Source of the DNA: JAGTQI01 sp038868115
Lineage (GTDB): Archaea > Thermoproteota > Bathyarchaeia > Bathyarchaeales > Bathycorpusculaceae
Assembly: GCA_038868115.1 (NCBI GenBank)
Contig: JAWBXA010000002.1
Span: forward strand, 1-64,000
Reading direction: 5' to 3'
DNA: 64,000 nt
Under the pieces are notes generated by a model. That model was not told the DNA's origin. It saw only the letters and a program-made list of their open reading frames with translations, and did no database searches. The translations under genes and the position numbers were made by a program. The first letter of the stretch is position 1; each line of letters opens with the position of its first letter. Shown here in pieces: positions 60,169 through 64,000 of this stretch.

Positions 60169-61449
60169 TTAATACATTGTTTTTAAAGTTCTTCCCGCAT
60201 ACTTTGCGGAGTGCCCTAGTTGTTCCTCTATCCGAAGCAACTGATTGTATTGTGCTGTCCTTTCGCTTCGGCAAGGAGCCCCTGTCTTTATTTGACCTGC
60301 ATTTAATCCGACGGTGAGATCCGCTAACCAATTATCTTCTGTTTGACCTGATCTTTCAGACACTTGGACGCCATAACCATTTCTAAAAGCGTACTGAGCA
60401 ACATCTAAGGCTTCGCTTAGTGTTCCAGCCTGATTTACCTTTAGCAAAACAGCATTTGCTGCTTTCATTTGAACTCCCTTTTTCAACCTTTTCATATTTG
60501 TGGCGAAAAGATCGTCGCCAATAATTTGAATGTTTAGCACCTTCGTTAATTCTGCAAAGCCTTCAAAATCCTCTTCCTGTAACGGATCCTCAATTGATTT
60601 AATAGGATATTCCGAAACAAGATCCTCATAAAAATCCATGAGTCCCTCTCTACTGATATCCTTTCCCATTAACCGATATCTCCCAGTCTTTTTATTGAAC
60701 AGATGAGTGGCGGCAGCGTCCAATCCGAGGACAAAAATATCCTTATATCCCAGCTCCTCCACAACTTTTAACATAATTTCAAAAGCTTCTCGAGGGTTTT
60801 TCATCCCTGGAGGAGTGAAACCACCTTCATCTCCAACGTTCAAAGAATGTTTACCCCATTTTTTAGCTAAAATTTTTCCAAGTTCATAATAAACTTCTGC
60901 GCTCATCTGCATTGCCTCTGAAAAAGTCCTAGCGCCGATTGGTATTACCATATGCTCTTGGAAGTCAAGTTCTGTTGCGGCTAATTTTCCTCCATTTATA
61001 TAATTTAGAAACGGAACAGGTAAAACACAAGCATTTGAACCTCCAATATATTTATAAAGCGGAATTTCCAACGCGTTAGCTGCAGCTTTTGCAACAGCAA
61101 GGGAAACCCCGACAATAGCATTTGCCCCTAAGTTTGATTTGTTCTCTGTTCCGTCAAGTTCAATCATAAGTTCATCAATTAACCGTTGCTCCCTCACATC
61201 TTTCCCAATTAAAGCTGGTGCTATAACCTCGTTAACATTCCTAACAGCCTTGCGAACACCTTTCCCTTGAAATCTATCCTCTCCATCTCTAAGCTCATAA
61301 GCCTCATGTTTCCCTTTAGATCGTCCGCTAGGAACATCTGCCCTTCCGAGGACGCCATCTTTAGTTATGACATCAACTTCAACTGTTGGCTCTCCCCTAC
61401 AGTCAAATATTTCTCGTGCTTTAACACTTTTAATCTGAAATCGTTCCAT
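60169..61449 (-). CDS. eno: Enolase
   Basis: 426 residues. It has the substrate/metal signatures ARGEIFDCRGEPTVEV-like N-terminus (KAREIFDCRGEPTVEVDV), GANAIVGVSLAVAKA, LGLDAAATH, SIEDPLQEEDFEGF, IIGDDLFATN, LLKVNQAGTLSEAL and SERSGQTEDNWLADL. It interconverts 2-phosphoglycerate and phosphoenolpyruvate. GAGGAATT lies before the ATG. It follows the glycerate 2-kinase gene, whose product 2-phosphoglycerate is its substrate. Confidence 0.96.
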   Translation of the reverse strand: MERFQIKSVKAREIFDCRGEPTVEVDVITKDGVLGRADVPSGRSKGKHEAYELRDGEDRFQGKGVRKAVRNVNEVIAPALIGKDVREQRLIDELMIELDGTENKSNLGANAIVGVSLAVAKAAANALEIPLYKYIGGSNACVLPVPFLNYINGGKLAATELDFQEHMVIPIGARTFSEAMQMSAEVYYELGKILAKKWGKHSLNVGDEGGFTPPGMKNPREAFEIMLKVVEELGYKDIFVLGLDAAATHLFNKKTGRYRLMGKDISREGLMDFYEDLVSEYPIKSIEDPLQEEDFEGFAELTKVLNIQIIGDDLFATNMKRLKKGVQMKAANAVLLKVNQAGTLSEALDVAQYAFRNGYGVQVSERSGQTEDNWLADLTVGLNAGQIKTGAPCRSERTAQYNQLLRIEEQLGHSAKYAGRTLKTMY

Positions 61450-61521
61450 TTCAATTCCTCGATTAGGTTTACCATCAGCCCGCTATAGATATGAATTTCG
61501 CGTAAATTTCAGTGTCAATAA

Positions 61522-62877
61522 TTAACCAGTAACAGCGATTAAGTTTAAATCCATCACATTAGTTCCGGTTGGACCAGTGATTATAGCGTCTCCAAGTTTA
61601 ATTAACACCTCAGAGGAGTTATGTTTCTTTAAAGCCTTAAATATGTCTAAACCCATTTTGTTTGCCCTTTTTAAGGTGTAACCATCAACTATTCCTCCGG
61701 CTATTTCTGTAGGGCCATCCGTACCATCGGTATCTATTGATGCAATAACGGTTTTTTCACTGCCGGCAATTTTTAAAGAAGCTCCTAAAACGAGTTCTTG
61801 ACTCGGTCCACCGGTACCGGTACGTCCAGTTAATGTAACAGTTGTTTCCCCGCCAAATATTAAAAAGCATGGTGGCCTAATGGGTCTACCTTCTTTCTCC
61901 ACTTCCTTGGCTATGCTTGCCAGCACAATACCAACCTCTCTGCTTTCACCTTCAAGCTTAGTCGACAAAATCAGCGAATTATACCCTAACTCTTCTGCTC
62001 TTTTCTTGGCAGCCTCACACATGACATTGTTGTCTGCCAATATTACATTATGAACATTAAATCCTTCAAAATCCTTCGCTTTCAACGTTTCAAGGCTAGG
62101 ATTATTCATTCCTTTTTTGAGATGTTCCCTTACAGCCGTTGGAATTTTTCGCCATAAACCATACTTTTTTAAAACGCGAATCGCATCTTGAAAAGTCGAC
62201 GTATCGGGAACTGTTGGACCCCATGGTCGACCAGCCACCTCGTCTATAACTATCAAATTGATTATTTCAGCCGGATGAAAATATTTTGCAAGTTTACCGC
62301 CCTTTATTTCTGATATATGATTTCTTACAGTGTTTATCTCATCTATTGTAGCTCCACATTTTAAAAGTAGCTCTGTAACCTTTTTCTTATCTTCCAAGCT
62401 TATACCTTTGACAGGTAACGGCATTAATGCAGAAGCTCCACCAGTTACAACACAAAATACAAGGTCCTTTTCATCAGCATCCTTAGCTATTTCCAAAATT
62501 TCTAAAGCCCCTTTATACCCAGCTTCGTCTGGAATTGGATGGCCAGCCTCCAAAACCCTTATATTTTTTAGCCTACGCTTCTCTCCTCTTTTTACAATTA
62601 TTGTTCCTCTCGTAATTCTTTCACCTAAAATTTCATCTAACGCCTTAGCTATTGAAAACGTTGCTTTTCCACCGCCTACCACATAAATATTCCGCACTTC
62701 TTTCATGTCAAATATCAGGTCCTTGATGATTAAGCTGTCACCTTTAATATGAATCATGCTTTTTGTGGATTTATACCCGTCCACTGCGTCGATAGCGCTC
62801 TCAGCAACATCAAGCACAACTTCTCTACCCTTTACATTTCCATGCGAGAGTAGTTCGTCCTTGTTTTGAATAATCAT
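61522..62877 (-). CDS. gckA: Glycerate 2-kinase (GckA/MOFRL family)
   Basis: About 451 residues. It has VVGGGKATFSIAKALDE, VTGGASALMPLPV, TVRNHISEIKGGKLA, and the C-terminal MOFRL domain with FGGETTVTLTGRTGTGGPSQELVLG and DTDGTDGPTEIAGG. It phosphorylates glycerate to 2-phosphoglycerate. ATG at 62877 has AGGTTG six bases upstream; a TTG at 62886 is less likely. With the enolase next to it, the pair would convert glycerate to PEP. Confidence 0.92.
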   Translation of the reverse strand: MIIQNKDELLSHGNVKGREVVLDVAESAIDAVDGYKSTKSMIHIKGDSLIIKDLIFDMKEVRNIYVVGGGKATFSIAKALDEILGERITRGTIIVKRGEKRRLKNIRVLEAGHPIPDEAGYKGALEILEIAKDADEKDLVFCVVTGGASALMPLPVKGISLEDKKKVTELLLKCGATIDEINTVRNHISEIKGGKLAKYFHPAEIINLIVIDEVAGRPWGPTVPDTSTFQDAIRVLKKYGLWRKIPTAVREHLKKGMNNPSLETLKAKDFEGFNVHNVILADNNVMCEAAKKRAEELGYNSLILSTKLEGESREVGIVLASIAKEVEKEGRPIRPPCFLIFGGETTVTLTGRTGTGGPSQELVLGASLKIAGSEKTVIASIDTDGTDGPTEIAGGIVDGYTLKRANKMGLDIFKALKKHNSSEVLIKLGDAIITGPTGTNVMDLNLIAVTG

Positions 62878-63111
62878 AACATACAACCTGCATGTAAGTT
62901 AATAAGCGTAAACGTAGATATTTAATGCTTTACTGCGTTATTTATTAACGAGTTAAAGGTGGCTGTGAGAAAAGGTTAACCGCGATAAGCTCTTATTCCT
63001 AGGTGATCAAAAGGAAAAGGGGAGTTAGTAAATATTTTAAATGCTCAAATAATGGCGCAAAATTAGGTGAGCGCCCTTAGTAATATTAAACCGCAATTAA
63101 TTACCATAAAA

Positions 63112-63122
63112 GCCTATAAATT
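63112..63122 (+). promoter_or_regulatory. TATA box upstream of UPF0147 gene
   Basis: CCTATAAATTA lies about 45 nt before the ATG at 63161. Transcription would begin near 63145, leaving a short leader that includes GGTGA. Confidence 0.4.
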
Positions 63123-63160
63123 AAATTGTTTGATTATTCTGAATTGGTGTGGTGACAGCT

Positions 63161-63439
63161 ATGGTTAGGAAGAAGAAGCTTGAAGAGTATGAGGAACGGA
63201 TAAAGCAGGCTATGGCTGTGCTTGCTGAAGTTTCAGAAGACACAACGACCCCCCGCAACATTAGGAGGGCGGCTAAGGACTCTATGGACGCTCTGCAGAC
63301 AACAGAGTTTACACCGGCTGTTAGGGCTTCAAACGCCATATCCATACTAGATGAGATTTTGCAAGATCCGAACATGCCGCCTTACACGCGTGTAAAACTT
63401 TGGAACGTGATGAGCATACTTGAAGCCATAAAAGATTAG
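63161..63439 (+). CDS. UPF0147 family protein
   Basis: 92 residues, all helical, with EDTTTPRNIRRAAKDSMDAL and RASNAISILDEILQDPNMP, the signature region of the archaeal UPF0147 family. Its function is unknown. ATG at 63161 has GGTGA five bases upstream; an in-frame GTG at 63149 lies before that SD and is unlikely. The cupin gene follows 37 nt later. Confidence 0.9.
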   Translation: MVRKKKLEEYEERIKQAMAVLAEVSEDTTTPRNIRRAAKDSMDALQTTEFTPAVRASNAISILDEILQDPNMPPYTRVKLWNVMSILEAIKD

Positions 63440-63476
63440 GAAACTTAATTAAAATGCGCTTTATGAGGTGGCATTC

Positions 63477-63830
63477 GTGAAAGTTTTCCACTACAGTGAA
63501 GTTAAAGCGGACGAAGCCCGGGAAGAGGGATCCTCAAAGTTAAAAGTTAGATGGCTGATTACGCGGGAAATTGGCGCTCCGAATTTTGCAATGAGGCTTT
63601 TTGAAATGGAGCCCGGAGGACACAGTCCATTGCACACTCATCCATGGGAGCACGAAGTCTTCATTTTAGAGGGTGAAGGCGTTGTTGTCGGCGCTGATGG
63701 CGAAAAAAGGTTTAAGCCAGGTGATGTGGTTTTTATTCCGCCCAATGAGAGGCACCAATTTAGAAACGATAAAAACAAAACTGTGAAATTTCTCTGCCTC
63801 GTTCCTTACCATGACAAATCAGAGCCTTGA
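63477..63830 (+). CDS. Small cupin-domain protein
   Basis: About 117 residues, single cupin barrel. It has motif 1 HSPLHTHPWEHEVFILEGEG and motif 2 FKPGDVVFIPPNERHQF, with the metal-binding histidines and glutamate present. Such proteins can be metal-dependent isomerases, dioxygenases or binding proteins; the substrate is unknown. GTG at 63477 has GAGGTGG five to six bases upstream; the GTG at 63468 lies inside that SD. Confidence 0.85.
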   Translation: MKVFHYSEVKADEAREEGSSKLKVRWLITREIGAPNFAMRLFEMEPGGHSPLHTHPWEHEVFILEGEGVVVGADGEKRFKPGDVVFIPPNERHQFRNDKNKTVKFLCLVPYHDKSEP

Positions 63831-63916
63831 CTAGCCCATAATTGCTGTTTTGGGACTCGCTAGAAATATATGCTTGTTGTTACATCTAGTTTTGGACTTC
63901 AAAGAGGTAAAAAGCT

Positions 63917-64000
63917 TTGAAATACGACGTAATAATTGTCGGCGCCGGTCCAGCTGGGATATTTTCGGCCCTTGAAATGGTTGGGAAAGCAGATCTTAAT
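63917..64000 (+). CDS. FAD-dependent oxidoreductase, 5' part only
   Basis: A TTG start with GAGGT eight bases upstream opens a frame to the window end: KYDVIIVGAGPAGIFSALEM, a classic dinucleotide-binding beta-alpha-beta motif (GxGxxG). The 28 codons visible do not allow a narrower call. Confidence 0.7.
   Translation, partial: MKYDVIIVGAGPAGIFSALEMVGKADLN

Noticed and set aside
1..64000. CRISPR arrays, insertion sequences or prophage
   Set aside because: No regularly spaced repeats, transposase or phage-type genes were seen.

Overview
The window reads as a chromosome segment of an uncultivated archaeon. Archaeal-type LeuRS, PheST, TyrRS and TrpRS, family-B DNA polymerase, DnaG-type primase, type II methionine aminopeptidase, UPF0147 and UPF0148 proteins, BHB-style tRNA insertions and a stand-alone 5S rRNA point to the Thermoproteota (TACK). 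The Hdr/[NiFe]-hydrogenase electron machinery together with archaeal mevalonate genes is most like Bathyarchaeia; that lineage call is inference. Many starts are GTG or TTG with Shine-Dalgarno motifs, while several single genes look leaderless (TATA box 24-30 nt before ATG).

Layout. 0.1-15.2 kb: a redox island. On the minus strand it carries an HdrCB fusion, a small zinc ribbon, thioredoxin reductase, a tandem ferredoxin-MvhD protein, NfnA/NfnB, a decayed gene, MvhG, MvhA, an HdrA-MvhD fusion, HdrC and HdrB. A second HdrA diverges on the plus strand. These parts can connect H2, ferredoxin, NAD(P)H and a disulfide or heterodisulfide by flavin-based electron bifurcation. No methyl-CoM reductase is present here. 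15.3-18.6 kb: leuS and a tRNA-Arg with a D-loop insertion. 18.9-21.8 kb: a soluble PAS histidine kinase facing a multi-pass membrane protein. 22.1-26.6 kb: a PolB that has lost most 3'-5' exonuclease carboxylates, converging with dnaG, then a small pilin-like protein and a TOPRIM protein. 26.6-32.7 kb: tyrS, pheT, pheS and trpS, with a GC-rich structured RNA candidate between tyrS and pheT.

33-42.3 kb: housekeeping and membrane genes, a lone 5S rRNA, a tRNA-Trp with two apparent insertions whose 3' end abuts a DapA/KDG-aldolase-like gene fragment, an unassigned Rossmann protein and a TRAM-OB-TRAM cluster. 42.5-48.2 kb: a MacB/FtsX-like ABC exporter with a large anchored extracellular protein, and a Yip1-like membrane protein. 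48.2-53.7 kb: archaeal mevalonate genes: thiolase, a DUF35-HMG-CoA synthase fusion, and both phosphomevalonate dehydratase subunits, separated by two small genes and tRNA-Glu. 53.7-56.6 kb: HD phosphohydrolase, thymidylate kinase and small proteins. 57-62.9 kb: an acylating semialdehyde dehydrogenase/aminotransferase pair, then enolase and glycerate 2-kinase. The right edge holds UPF0147, a cupin and the start of an FAD oxidoreductase.

The most notable points are the redox island with its unusual fusions and duplications, the exonuclease-degenerate PolB, the tRNA-Trp with two insertions, the DUF35-HMGCS fusion, and the unassigned structured RNA. No CRISPR array, transposase or prophage was seen.
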